Under the pieces are notes generated by a model. That model was not told the origin of the DNA. It did not search any database and saw only the letters and a list, made by a program, of their open reading frames with translations. Shown here one piece after another: positions 23,252 to 33,756 of a stretch of 49,568 bases of DNA. The DNA is from Filobasidium wieringae. Lineage: Eukaryota; Basidiomycota; Tremellomycetes; Filobasidiales; Filobasidiaceae. The translations under genes and the position numbers were made by a program. The DNA lies in the NCBI GenBank assembly GCA_001600055.1, contig BCIV01000004.1, positions 490,642 through 540,209 on the forward strand. The letters are read 5' to 3'. Numbering within the stretch: position 1 is the first letter of the stretch; each line of letters opens with the position of its first letter.

Positions 23252-23522
23252 TCGGATACGGCGTGTGGGCACACAGCTTTATGCCATCTAGGTAGGGCCG
23301 TAGAGCAGATGCCGAAGATCAGACAGGACGGTTGTGGACCTGTTGTACACCTACTTGTATCTTCTACACCATTCTACGATAACGAGTAACATCCATGCGT
23401 AATCCCGTTCGCATGATATTTCCACCTTGATGACCGGCTATCCACCTCGGCCACATCATGCGACCTTCCTTGCTCTCTCCCTCTCTCGCTCTCGTCGGCT
23501 CTTGTCCCAACACACAACCACG

Positions 23523-24820
23523 ATGGCTTCCCTCCGTCTCCCTACATACAACCACAACTCCATAGCGTATTCCCCATTCCATCCGAACACACTCGCACTC
23601 GCTTCAGGAACAAATTTCGGTCTATCAGGAAGAGGTGCCGTCAATGTGGTCTCAACCAGTAGTAATAGCGCAGGTCTAAAACTAGTCCGCAGGTCGGTAC
23701 AAATATAGTTCAAATTTATAGACACTCCTCCTCTAATGTGCTCGTCTACATCAGATTCGAAACGCCAGACTGTGCCTTTGACTTGGCTTGGGCAGAAACC
23801 AATCCCGATCAAATACTTGCAGCCTGCGGAGATGGCTCTTGCATGCTGTTCGATCTGACCGTAAGTATTACCCGAACCTTTGTAATCGGATGTTCTTAAA
23901 ATCTCACACCTCATCATATGCTTCTTGTCCAGCAAGTCTCCTGATGCACGACCTGTTGCCGCATGGCGAGAACACTCGAGGGAAGTCTTCGGGGTGGACT
24001 GTAGCAATCTTGACAAGACGAAATTTGCGACGTGCAGTTGGGACGGGAATATAAAGTTGGTCAGTATCGGCTCGCCACTACGTGTTTGGCGAGCTTGTCG
24101 ATCTGATCCCGACTGTTTTTTTATCCAGTGGGATCTCAACGCTCCCGACTCGCTTCTTACCATCCCTCCAAACGGCCCGGACGAATGCATCTATACCTGT
24201 CTGTTCTCACCTCACCAACCTCATTTGCTCGGCAGCACGACTTCGACGGGCCATTTCCGTCTGCACGATTTGCGTACGGGTCAAACCGTATCCTCGTTTC
24301 AAGCTCATTTCCCCGAAACGCTCTCATTCGATTGGAACAAGTACAATCCAGAGGTCATCGCTACCGGAGGTGTGGATGCGGCCATCAGACTATGGGATTT
24401 GAGGAAGTCGCAGTCGATAGCGATATCTGCGGTGAAACAGAGCATACCTAACGAATGGAGGGGTCATCGCTTCGCCATCAAGCGTATTCAGTGAGCATGT
24501 TCAATTCCTGCCTCGAATCGCATGGACAAACGGTATCGTTCTTTATACCAGATGGAGCCCGTTCAATCGAGACCTTCTGGCTACCACATCTTATGACATG
24601 ACGTGCAAAATGTGAGTCAGATGGAATTCGAAACGTGCGGGATTACCGATGCTGAAATTTAGGATTCAGCTGGTCAACCCGAACAGCCAACACGCCTGCT
24701 GTCAAGACGTATACAGGTCATAAGGAATTTGTCCATGCTGTGGCTTGGTCCTTGCAGAATCCGGCTGAGATCGCAACGGCCAGTTGGGACCAGGAGGTGC
24801 ATATATGGTCGGCCAAATAA
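23523..24820 (+). CDS. PEX7: Peroxin-7, PTS2 peroxisomal import receptor
   Basis: A WD40 propeller that binds PTS2 signals in the cytosol and carries cargo to peroxisomes. The model is join(23523..23692,23755..23860,23937..24059,24129..24490,24552..24611,24670..24820), 323 aa, the same as human PEX7. WD-type blades are evident: CSWDGNIKLWDLNAP, GGVDAAIRLWDLRKS, TTSYDMTCKIW and TASWDQEVHIWSAK at the C-terminus. FDLAWAETNP and SFDWNKYNP are typical Pex7 sequences. The acceptor of intron 2 had to be set at CAAG (ending 23936) and that of intron 5 at the second AG (24669) to keep frame; the nearer AGs give stops. The stop codon lies 43 bp from the convergent TCERG1-like stop. Confidence 0.93.
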
Positions 24821-24863
24821 TGCTATGCTCTATAAAGTACAAGGAGCGATCTGCCTATCTGAA

Positions 24864-27590
24864 TCATTGTGGCGCATTGGTGTGTACGTTGGCTAGCGAA
24901 TTATCTAGACCAGCCAGGTAATCCTGTTTGGGTTGATGCGTTAGATAGAATCGGGTTGTAATCAAAGACGTCATGACATACCCTTAGCCATTGCTCTCGT
25001 TGTTCAGGAATATAATCGAAGAGGAGGTAACGCTTGTCATTCTATTGAGAGCCGTTCGTTCTTAATCAACTGGCCCGCGAAGGTCTGAGCTGCATTACGA
25101 ACTGACCTGAAGTACGTCGTGCATTCCCTTTAGGTCAACCTGCTGAGCCATCGCGGCTAGGTTCGCCCTCCCTCCTGCTGCATCGTCCTCATCATCTTCC
25201 TCCTCATCTTCTTCCCCGGGAATGACTCCTTCATCTGCCATCCCTTTGTTTTTCAATCTACCCCAGAAGTCGACGAAACTGCTTTCTTTCAGGAGCGTCT
25301 CGAAATCCTTTTTGCTTTGCTGGAATCGGACAGCTTGCCATTCTTTATATCTGGTCTCTAGCTTTTCCGGTGACAGGTCAAGTCGCTTGACCGCAAAGTC
25401 GTCGACGACCTCTGGGTACACATTCTCGAATGGCGTATCAAGGGCAGGGGAATGTGCCAAGAAGACCTTGTGCAAAGCATCGAGACGCTTATGAGCCAGC
25501 GATTGGAGATGTTCGTTGAAAAGGTTGTGCTTGTCGCCCAAGGTCAAGCTCGGATGGTTCCATCTGGGATCTTTCTCCAGTTGGGGTATGACATCCTTCC
25601 AATAGACCTGTTGAAAATCAATCAGCCTTCCCTTCTTCATTGGATCGGAGCGTTAGACCTCACGTTATGCTCCCGGACGGCCTGAACCAGCAGACTCCCA
25701 AACTCCCGTTCACCGTCTTCTTTCCCTGCTCCTTGTCGGCTTCTTTGCATATCGTGCTCAAGCCGCCGTTTATCCACCTGCACTTGTTGCTGCCTTTCCC
25801 TGACACTAGCTTCAGCGCGTTCTTTTCGATCACGAGCCCTTCTCTCGGCAGCCTGCTCTTTAGTCTCAGGAGCCGAATTTTTGTCTTGAAGACGAGTGAC
25901 GTATCGCTGAAATAGTTCAGCACGAAGCGAAGAGGATCCGACTGCATCGTACCGAGGATCCGAAACCATCGAGCGTTTGACCTGCAAGCGCTTTATGTCA
26001 GCGGTATACATCGTGAGATGCGCCATCAGGACCTGCACTTACCGCTGTCCACTCGGAGTCAACAGTTACCTCTGAGTGTTCCTCTAGCATCTTCAGGAAA
26101 TCCCTTTCGGCCCGTTTGGCGTCGGCTCGTTTTCCTTTGAGTAGCAAAATCCCACTTTGAGTTGGTCAAAGCTCTCCCTGCAATACGAGGCAAGGACTCA
26201 CGTTCACCAAGCTCACGTAGATGCTCCCTGAACGTCTTTTCCCGCTGCCTATCGTCCTTCCCGAAATCAAAGAACCGGCGGTCCTTTTTCCAAGACCTCT
26301 TGAAATCGTCCCAGCTGGTCCTGGTGCTTTTGACCTCTGCTCTGAGCAGGCTTTTATACTCCTTTTCTGGATCTTTGGTTGCGGATGAAGTAGGAGGTGG
26401 AGAAGACGAAGAGGCAGTCGCGTTCGCAGTCACGTTCTTTCCCAACCGCTTAGCACGAGCCGCTTCTCGACAGTATTCCTCGTAGACCTCTTCCCGAAGT
26501 TTTTGAGATGGGAGCAGGACGTATCGAGGGTCGTTGATAAACAGTGGTAGAGATGATTCCCAGGGTGCAAATGGGGAGATATTCTTCTCGAACAGAAGGG
26601 ACTAAATTCGGCATGGAAATCAGCCTGCCGCAAATGATCAAGACATAGAACGATCACCCACCTTGAACAGAGCTTTGCCCTCATCCGGATTCAGCTCAAC
26701 CGCCGCAGGAGCATGGAAGACCATAGCTTTAGCTTGCTCTTCTTCCGCCTTCTTGGCTGCTTTCATCTCCTTCTTTTGCTTGTCTTTTTCCTTGTTCTCC
26801 TTTGCTATTTCAGCCGCTACAGCGGCTTGCCAAGCAGCTTCATCATCCTCGTCAACGGGTCCCATTGCGGCTTGTTCTTCATCTTCGTCCACTTCTGATG
26901 CAGTCTTCTCGACTCCGTTAACTTTTGCCATCTTGCTTGGTCTGTCTTCATCTCCCTGTTCCTCCTCGTCATCTTCCCCTTCCCTCTCTTTTCTCTTTCT
27001 TTCTCGTTCCTTGTCAAGCTCTCGCTTCCGTTTCTTTTCCGCCTCGATCTTGTTGATTCTTTCCTCCTCTAATTCGAGCCTGATCCTCTCCCTCTCTTTG
27101 ATCTCTGCCTGTCTATCATCCTCTTTCTTTAGTCGAAGCTCTTCCTCCTTACGAATAGCCTGGGTCTTGAGATCGGCTTCATAAGCTTCCACTGCCTCTT
27201 TGATCTCTTCGGGAACAGTCCACGAAGACTTTTTGGTCCCCTTTTCCGCATAGAATACGTTGTTCTCTGAGGTGATTACCTTGGTCCAGTTCGTACCAGG
27301 AATGGGGATCTTTTCCTTGGGTTTTTCTTTCTTCTTGGGAGGTGCTGCGACTGCGGACTGAGGTATGGTCTGCGGGATGCTAGGAGGGGGGAACGAAGGA
27401 GCTACACCGGAAGGAAGGGGTCTGGTATAGGTGGACTGTTTTGTGAGGTTGTTATAATAATAGGCCGTGCCGTTTGGAGCTGAACAAGATCTGCTTGTGA
27501 GTAGGAGTTGAAACAGGATGCGTGCGTACAACCCGACTGACCCTTGTGCTCTGACCAGTTTGGAGGAAGAGGTGGCATGGCCAAAGACAT
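24864..27590 (-). CDS. TCERG1/CA150-like WW and FF domain protein
   Basis: Proteins of this family link RNA polymerase II CTD and splicing factors. The model is complement(join(24864..24923,24982..25041,25107..25607,25664..25981,26043..26134,26202..26601,26662..27479,27542..27590)), 765 aa. WW1 (LPPNWSEHK, then APNGTAYYYNNLTKQSTY) is split by intron 1. WW2 is GTNWTKVITSENNVFYAE plus KKSSWTVPEEI. A highly charged coiled coil of Glu, Lys and Arg follows (about residues 150-260), then about five FF-type domains, e.g. PWESSLPLFINDPRYVLL, SWDDFKRSWKKDRRF, VKRSMVSDPRYDAV and WKDVIPQLEKDPRW. NDKRYLLFDYIPEQRE near the end matches the last FF of TCERG1. Order and linkers fit TCERG1 better than Prp40; yeast Urn1 is a much reduced relative. 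Confidence 0.88.
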
Positions 27591-27845
27591 GGCGGAGGCA
27601 GACAGAGGAAGACGGCCGTCGTATGGGAGATTTGGCTGTCTGAGCGTCAAAGTCGAGATCGAGATCAAGAGAGAGCAAGGTCAAGCTCGCCAAGTTTAGG
27701 TCAGGTTTCGCCTCAAAGCGAGTATGCGATTTCGTATGACTAGCGATGTTACCTCAAATGGGCTCGTTACAAAATATGCTCTATTCCTACACATCCAACG
27801 CAGCCGTACCGTATTGTCCATCCTCGCAACGTCAAGGACTCGAGA

Positions 27846-29143
27846 CTAGTTCTTTCTTACTCTGCGAGGAGAACGAAAGGTTCAGTCAAGCGTTATTTGA
27901 GACACGATGGACGCGACGCACCTCTTCTTGAAACGCTCATACACCTGATCATCCGTCGCCAGCTCGGCACGATCCTTGGCAGGTCCTCGTCGGTTAATTG
28001 GTGGTAAACCCTGAACCTCACGCTTAGCATCTTCCAACGCCTCTGTATCGGTCTGCACAGTATGATGTGGTCGGTAAACTGGAAAAGCAAATCGTTAGTG
28101 TCAGTCAAGTCGCTCGCAACCTTATACCATATAGTTAGTCTCTTACATCGTGCTGCCGCAAACGACTCATCCGCCTCGTCCATGCGTTTCTTGCCACCAT
28201 TTTGACGCTCCTCCATCATCGCTCGCTTTGCCTTTTCGGTTTCTTCAATGTTTTTCAATCGAATGCTATAGAACCAAAGCTCATCAGTATATATTCCACA
28301 CGCTCCCCAGACGATCGCTCAACACTCACTCCATACCCAGATCTACCTCTGGTATACTGGTCAACATTCCCAAACTCGTCGTCACGTTGCCCTCCTCCTC
28401 GTCCACCGTCCGCTTCTTTTCTATTCGATATTTCTCTGCGATCTGGAACAGTTCCGCCTGAGGATCAAACGGCTTGTCCTCATCCGCTTTGTCAGACGGA
28501 TCTACGCCTGATTGTCCTCTCCGTTTGGCCAATTCCGTTTCGATGTATGCCATCCTGGTAAAGGAGAGTTGACGGTGCTCAGTGACGTTGCGCAGGGTTG
28601 TGACGAACATCATCACCTACATATGTTTATCGACATCCAACGCATTCGTTTGCTGAGTGAAATTACTGGAACGGACTAGACGTCGAGCTTTGGAAGCATC
28701 GTCTTCGTCACTGCGGACATAACAGGTCAACAAGAGTTTGCAAGCCTTTCGAAACACACGTACCCCTCTCCATCGTCCCCTTGACCTCCCGCACCACTTT
28801 TACTCTGCTTTAGACCATATGCTTCCTCGGGATCACCTTCTTCCCCGTTCTCGCCCTTTTCCTTGGCTGGCCGTTTCTTCTTCTTCTCCTCGCCCTTGTT
28901 CAACCTAAGCACATCGATACCCGCGTTCTGTTTCGCCAGTTTCCTTACTAGCAGCAGTTCTTGAAGTTTAGCACTATGATCTATGGGATGTTAGAACAGG
29001 CAGAAACTTCGAGAACAGGAGATGGAGTATACTCACGTTGAATCGTCATCTTCACCAGATTGAGCTGGTTCTTCCGCTGCAGGGTTATCCTCCGTTTCGC
29101 TCCTCTTCCGTATGTTGGGATTTCTAACTCTTTTCTTGAACAT
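27846..29143 (-). CDS. C9orf78/Tls1-like (Hep59 family) nuclear protein
   Basis: Family members include human C9orf78, a spliceosome-associated protein, and fission yeast Tls1, needed for splicing of shelterin-related transcripts. The model is complement(join(27846..27861,27922..28078,28147..28265,28330..28554,28621..28710,28764..28973,29037..29143)), 307 aa. The start MFKKRVRNPNIRKRSE is characteristic, and the core motif SLGMLTSIPEVDLGM followed by IRLKNIEETEKAK is diagnostic. The C-terminus, YERFKKRVRKN, is basic; the last exon is only 16 bp. The second exon uses the later of two AGs (28974), because the first introduces a stop. The gene is on the same strand as the TCERG1-like gene and about 255 bp upstream of it; both are splicing-related. 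Confidence 0.9.
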
Positions 29144-29376
29144 GATCTGTCTTTGCTCTGTGTGGCAGGTAAGAGTGCAAGAATCACAGGAAAGTCCGCG
29201 ATATGATGAGAGTACTTGAGTACGAGATGTGCCAAAGGGCGAGCTCTCGGTGCGATGATCAACATCAATCACGTGACCTGTTCATAATCTATACATGTCT
29301 CTATTCCTGATTTATGATACATCGTCATCTAGCCTGGTCGTGTATGCAGAAAAGTCTAATCGGCTATCTGGTCGTA

Positions 29377-31212
29377 TCAATGCTGGTCCCAATTAGTCCT
29401 GCCCGTCAAAAGGAAAGATTCGTACGCGACACCTCTGCCATTCCGATCAGGCTGGAACGCCTGTGCCGAGGCGTATTGCCGGATCAGATAGCGGAAGTAA
29501 CAGTTACTACGACGAGTCGAACGGTATCAGAGGGGGTAGTCTGTGAAGGGAGGAGCAAAGATCGAGACTCACTTGGCTGCAGGAGTGAGGTAATGTTCTC
29601 GAAGATACGACCATGAATTGCTCGCTATCCGCTCTGCACGCTCGTCGTCGTTGATCAGTTCCTCCATGACTCGAGGTAGATGCTCTTCCAGTGGTACGGG
29701 CACCTCGATCATGTTCTGATGAGGCGAGTGGTCGTCGGTATTGAAGAGGTGGTGGAAGTGTTGAATGAACGTCATCGGGTGTGAGATGATGACGGACCGA
29801 CACATCTGTAGGTATTTCAATCGACCGGAATATCCCCAACCTGCGATCGAGTATACGGTTAGTGATTCGTGGATCGAAAACGAGTCGACCGAAACGACGC
29901 ACCCTCGACCTGAGCCAAGAAACGATAATCGCAATGCTCTGCCGGACTCATGAATCCCGACTCTTTGACTCGACCCCAGTCGATCTCGCCTACGGCAGAC
30001 CATGGTTGATCTTTACTAGCTCTCAGCAAGTCCTATGAATCGGATGATGAGTGTTGTTGCGCCCGTAGCGGACCATGGCGATAGTCACCTGTCTAACTTC
30101 TACCATGGGCGAGCCTCGCCATATCAACTTGGGAATCTTTGCGTGCCAGCTTGGGGGTTCTTGCAGATCAAACGTATCAGATCGGGATGAATTCCTGGCA
30201 TCCGACCCAGCCGACTCACGTTGGTCAGTGACGTTTCTCAAGGTCTGTCCAAGGTTATGCATCTCGCCCGACTTGGCGAGAGCCCATTCTCGATCGAGTG
30301 CGGCCTGTCTTATCTCGTGATAGGCAGAAGCTTGAGGTCCGAGTGGTTCTGGCCAGGAGTAGAACCCGAAATCTGCGTGGTGATGATGTAGGGTAAGTTT
30401 CGATGAATGGATGCGTCTATTGCTTGAAAGCGGTGTGACTGACCAGGCATGAGCCAGAGCTAAGTGCGGTATATTCGATGTAAGCCACATCATGTACGGC
30501 TTATATCTCCAGCGGTATCAGACTCACGCTTTCCTGGGAAGGTCTTCTACTGAGGGAAAGCGTTGGTACCTCGCCGTCTCCGTTATCACCGCTTTGTATG
30601 ACGAGTCTATAGGGGAGAGGGGGGGAGGGCAGTCAGCCTGAAAGATAGTCGCCAGCTGTCACAGATAGACGCAACTCACTCTACATCCGGAAGTGGTTCT
30701 GTAGACGAGACTAGCATATCATGTATGGCTGCCAAGCTGGCTTGAGCTCGTGTGTTGATTCCACCTCGCCAGTCTAGAACGTAGAGCTACGTTCGAGCGT
30801 CAGAATCGAGGGAAGGCCGGAGAAGGCCACCGTGACACACCTTGTTCTTCCATATCATGATCCTCGCCGAACCCTTCTCGTCAGCCTTGTCGAGGTCTGC
30901 AAGGGTGATTCCACCCCGAGCTTTTGTCCATTTGGCTGCCCGGTCTGCCTCGTGGTAGAGTTTCGGGAAGATGACTTGACATTGATCGTGTGTGAGATGG
31001 AGGTTGTCGCCTATCTCATGGATACCTTCGAGCGGTAGTTCCCCTAAGGTTGAGGACGAGGATGACCAGTTCAAGAGTGAAGAGGAATTTGAAGAGGAAT
31101 TGTTGAGGTGGAGAAAGGTTGCAAGGGTGATGACGAGGAGGATGCCGACGGCGATGGAGGCCTTTTGTTTCCGTGAGCCGGTGGCTGTCAGTGGAGAATA
31201 CTGAGCGCTCAT
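29377..31212 (-). CDS. CAP10-like glycosyltransferase family 90 protein
   Basis: GT90/CAP10 proteins are Golgi or ER enzymes transferring xylose or glucose; in Cryptococcus, Cap10 and relatives are needed for the polysaccharide capsule or glycan xylosylation. The model is complement(join(29377..29506,29573..29840,29903..30032,30089..30372,30444..30459,30528..30606,30680..30786,30841..31212)), 461 aa. Residues about 18-36 form one membrane helix (IAVGILLVITLATF), giving type II topology, followed by a Ser/Asn-rich stem. Family motifs: LWLMPDFGFYSWPEP, IPKLIWRGSP, GRLKYLQMCRSVIISH (nucleotide-sugar side) and NCYFRYLI at the C-terminus. Exon 4 is a 16-bp microexon coding LWLMP; other joins lose the motif. 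The precise donor and acceptor are unknown. Confidence 0.9.
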
Positions 31213-31888
31213 CGTGCGCCAGGATGAGACGAGCTACTTCAACAAGTCGAGAGAGTGGCCAGTGTCGAGAGTTGTTGAGTCGAGCACGTCCCACTCGATG
31301 TCAGCGCAGACTCGGTTCGGCGATGGGCAGAGAATTGAGAATTGCACGGGGCGGACGCGATGGCCGACTCGCTTAGATCGCGTAAGAATGAGAAACATCA
31401 CAGCCGTCACATCATCGTTTGATCCATTTGATCAGAGTCACATTCGGTTCCTAGCTAGTTATTGTACCTTGTAGGCTAGTTATTGTATCGTTCTATCAAC
31501 ATGTACAACATCATTTGAACAATGTGTACAACTTCGTTTGAGGATTGTACGAACGAGCAATCCGCAATGTATCTTGATTGCCAGCGCCAAGCCCAGAAAA
31601 CTAAATAAAGCAACAATGAGCCTGACATCTAAACTAAATGCACGATTTCTTCTCCCTGTGTTTCAGTTAGAACGTTCTAGGTTTCAGAATGTGGTTCTCC
31701 GAAACCTAGGGAATCTACCCATCCATTTGTGTAGTCCTTTGACGTCTGGTGGTGGTGCATCACCTGTTTTTGTGTTTTGCCAGTGACATATCACTATCGA
31801 TAGAAATATGCATTCAAAATTGCAAATGGAGCGCGTATTTTGCATCCGCACTCAATAAATTGCAAATGAAGCGCTTGCCTTGCACAAC
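31213..31888. promoter_or_regulatory. Upstream region of the GT90 gene, with short repeats and a hairpin
   Basis: The spacer is AT-rich on its right side. It contains the palindrome AGAACGTTCT at 31669-31678, which fits a heat-shock-element unit (nGAAnnTTCn), and a 9-bp inverted repeat, CTAGGTTTC at 31677-31685 and GAAACCTAG at 31701-31709. Two copies of aaattgcaaatg(g/a)agcgc, at 31817-31834 and 31857-31874, form a 40-bp period tandem repeat that stops at the LTR. Confidence 0.5.
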
Positions 31889-32766
31889 TGTTACGGCAGG
31901 TTCTCGCTGTCACAGGTCTAATAGCAAACGCTACTCGTAGGTTATCTGGATGATGGAATAAGGACCGAGTTGCGGTAACTCGGTTGGTTCTAAGCGGTGG
32001 ACAAGTTTTCGACCGAATTAAAGGATTCGGTTAGATTCCGTAAGTTATGGGAATCGAAGAGATTAGTATCGAACGTTGATATTGATCGGTTTAGGTGAAG
32101 AACGAAGGTTGTATGAGAACAACTTAGCGAGATCCTATTGTAGTAACCTCTTCACAGTACGTCTTGAATTGGTAATTCAGTAGGTGTAAATAGAATGCGA
32201 TATNNNNNNNNNNNNNNNNNNNNNNNNNNNNNNNNNNNNNNNNNNNNNNNNNNNNNNNNNNNNNNNNNNNNNNNNNNNNNNNNNNNNNNNNNNNNNNNNN
32301 NNNNNNNNNNNNNNNNNNNNNNNNNNNNNNNNNNNNNNNNNNNNNNNNNNNNNGGAAACACTGCGAGACCACAAACAAGGAAAAGAGAGCGATACCACCA
32401 CGAGTCGTCTAAGTTGTTTTTGCTAGATTCGGTTGAATCCTATTTTGTGTTTATGGAACCGAAAAGAGAGAGCAAGCCGGATAGAGAAATAATTGATAGG
32501 TTGTCGACGGATTCGGTTGAACCTTGTAGGGAACAACCGAACATGGGTGGGTGTCTTCTTTGTTGGTTTGAGGTTCTCGGTAGATCACCTTGTTCAACGG
32601 AATAGGAGATGGCGTTTCGTGTTGTACGAACAATCCGCGGTACGAGCGTATTAGGCCGGCTTTCCCGGAGATTCGGTTGAAACGGAGTCGAACCGAAACG
32701 AGGTGGTAGTTCGGTTGGTTGAGCGAGATTCTACTTGAACGATGTCTTGATGAACCAGTTGTAACA
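31889..32766. mobile_element. Solo LTR of a retrotransposon, family A copy 2
   Basis: It has the same TGTTAC...GTAACA ends as the copy at 918-1714 and is nearly identical along its visible length. The target duplication ACAAC lies at 31884-31888 and 32767-32771. Its apparent length of 878 bp includes a 150-N gap; replacing the gap by the 75 bp present in copy 1 gives about 803 bp, matching the first copy. It lies immediately upstream of a TATA box and a small spliced gene. Confidence 0.93.
32204..32353. other. Assembly gap of 150 Ns inside the LTR
   Basis: The flanking bases align with 1233 and 1309 in LTR copy 1, where only 75 bp separate them. Those 75 bp include a TA-dinucleotide run. The gap length is therefore probably an estimate, not a measured size. 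ORFs through the Ns are meaningless. Confidence 0.9.
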
Positions 32767-32783
32767 ACAACCTTGCAATCGTC

Positions 32784-32790
32784 TATATAA
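32784..32790 (+). promoter_or_regulatory. TATA box (TATATAA) of the small orphan gene
   Basis: TATATAA lies about 150 bp before the ATG at 32941 and 17 bp downstream of the LTR end. A pyrimidine-rich stretch (cttcttccctgttc and following) lies just downstream, as is typical near fungal transcription starts, and the leader is rich in ACAAC and ACCAC words. Confidence 0.6.
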
Positions 32791-32940
32791 TGCCCTGCTT
32801 CTTCCCTGTTCGTTCATTCCTGTTCTCTTCCTTCTGCCTTCTACAACTATCCAGTTTTACACAACAAACAACAACTACCAAACCGACCTACCACAGATAC
32901 CACCCACTATCATCACAACCCATTATCTTATCATCACAAC

Positions 32941-33610
32941 ATGTTCGAAAACATCGCCAACTTCATGATACTCTTAGTATGTACCATTACCTTTGTTTCT
33001 CTACCTCTCTGGCGTAGTGAGAAGGTTCAGAAGAAAAGGGCGGCTCGAGGAACCCAAAGGGTGGCTTGAAAAATTCCCCAAGTTGTCATCATCGTGGCAC
33101 ATTAATATGTCTGACATAACTGTCACAACATACATGCCTTTATCAGTTTTCACCAACAGGTACACAAGATCATCAGGAAGGTCGTCACGGAGATCGTCAC
33201 GGTTGAGGTACAGGTTGAGGCTGCCGTTGTGAGTACCTCAAATGTCGATCAATCACTCGTCGTTTAATGTCTTTTGTTGTTTCTACCCCTTTTTAGGCTC
33301 CGATGGGAAACTCTGCCGTACGTCTTCTTCTCCATCTCTGCCTCTCTGCCTCCCCCCCTCTCACTCGCTCTCGTACTGAGTGGAGTGAACATCGTTGTCT
33401 CAAATCAGACTCAGCCCGAGGGAAACAACGGGGAAGCAGAAGCCGTGATGATCTCGGTGTCGGTACGACTTCTTGACCCATCTTCCTTCCTTTGCTCCCT
33501 CTCATACTAAGTGAACGTCTTGGCTCTAGACCAAGGGGAACAAAGAAAGAGCTGTGGAGGGCGCGTTGGACGGAGCCGTGAAGGAACACCATATTGCGGC
33601 ATTGACGTGA
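32941..33610 (+). CDS. Unrecognised small spliced gene, possible single-pass membrane protein
   Basis: I do not recognise this protein. The model join(32941..33060,33160..33228,33297..33317,33409..33462,33530..33610) gives 114 aa with every intron in phase 0. Support is that the four acceptors (acag, ttag, tcag, ctag) and later donors (GTGAGT, GTACGT, GTACGA) restore one open frame ending ALDGAVKEHHIAALT. Residues about 8-24 (FMILLVCTITFVSLPLW) could be a membrane helix, followed by basic SEKVQKKRAARGTQR, a Val/Glu-rich strand (VTEIVTVEVQVEAAV) and an acidic/Asn-rich tail. The first donor GTGGCT is weak. An internal GTATGT at 32977 could splice out 54 bp in frame and remove the helix. Neighbours give no functional hint. 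Confidence 0.55.
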
Positions 33611-33756
33611 CCGCAGCCGGATAGGTGGCGAAAATCGAATCAAACTTAATTACTATACGTCAACATATTTCCCGCAGAACAAGCTTGTACAATAATCCGA
33701 ACAAAGAGGAACCCTAACACGACCAGAATCGACCCTCAACGAGAGCCCCGAACCGC

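Noticed and set aside
32124..32605. ORFs spanning the N run
   Set aside because: Their length comes from untranslated Ns and the true gap is probably half as long.
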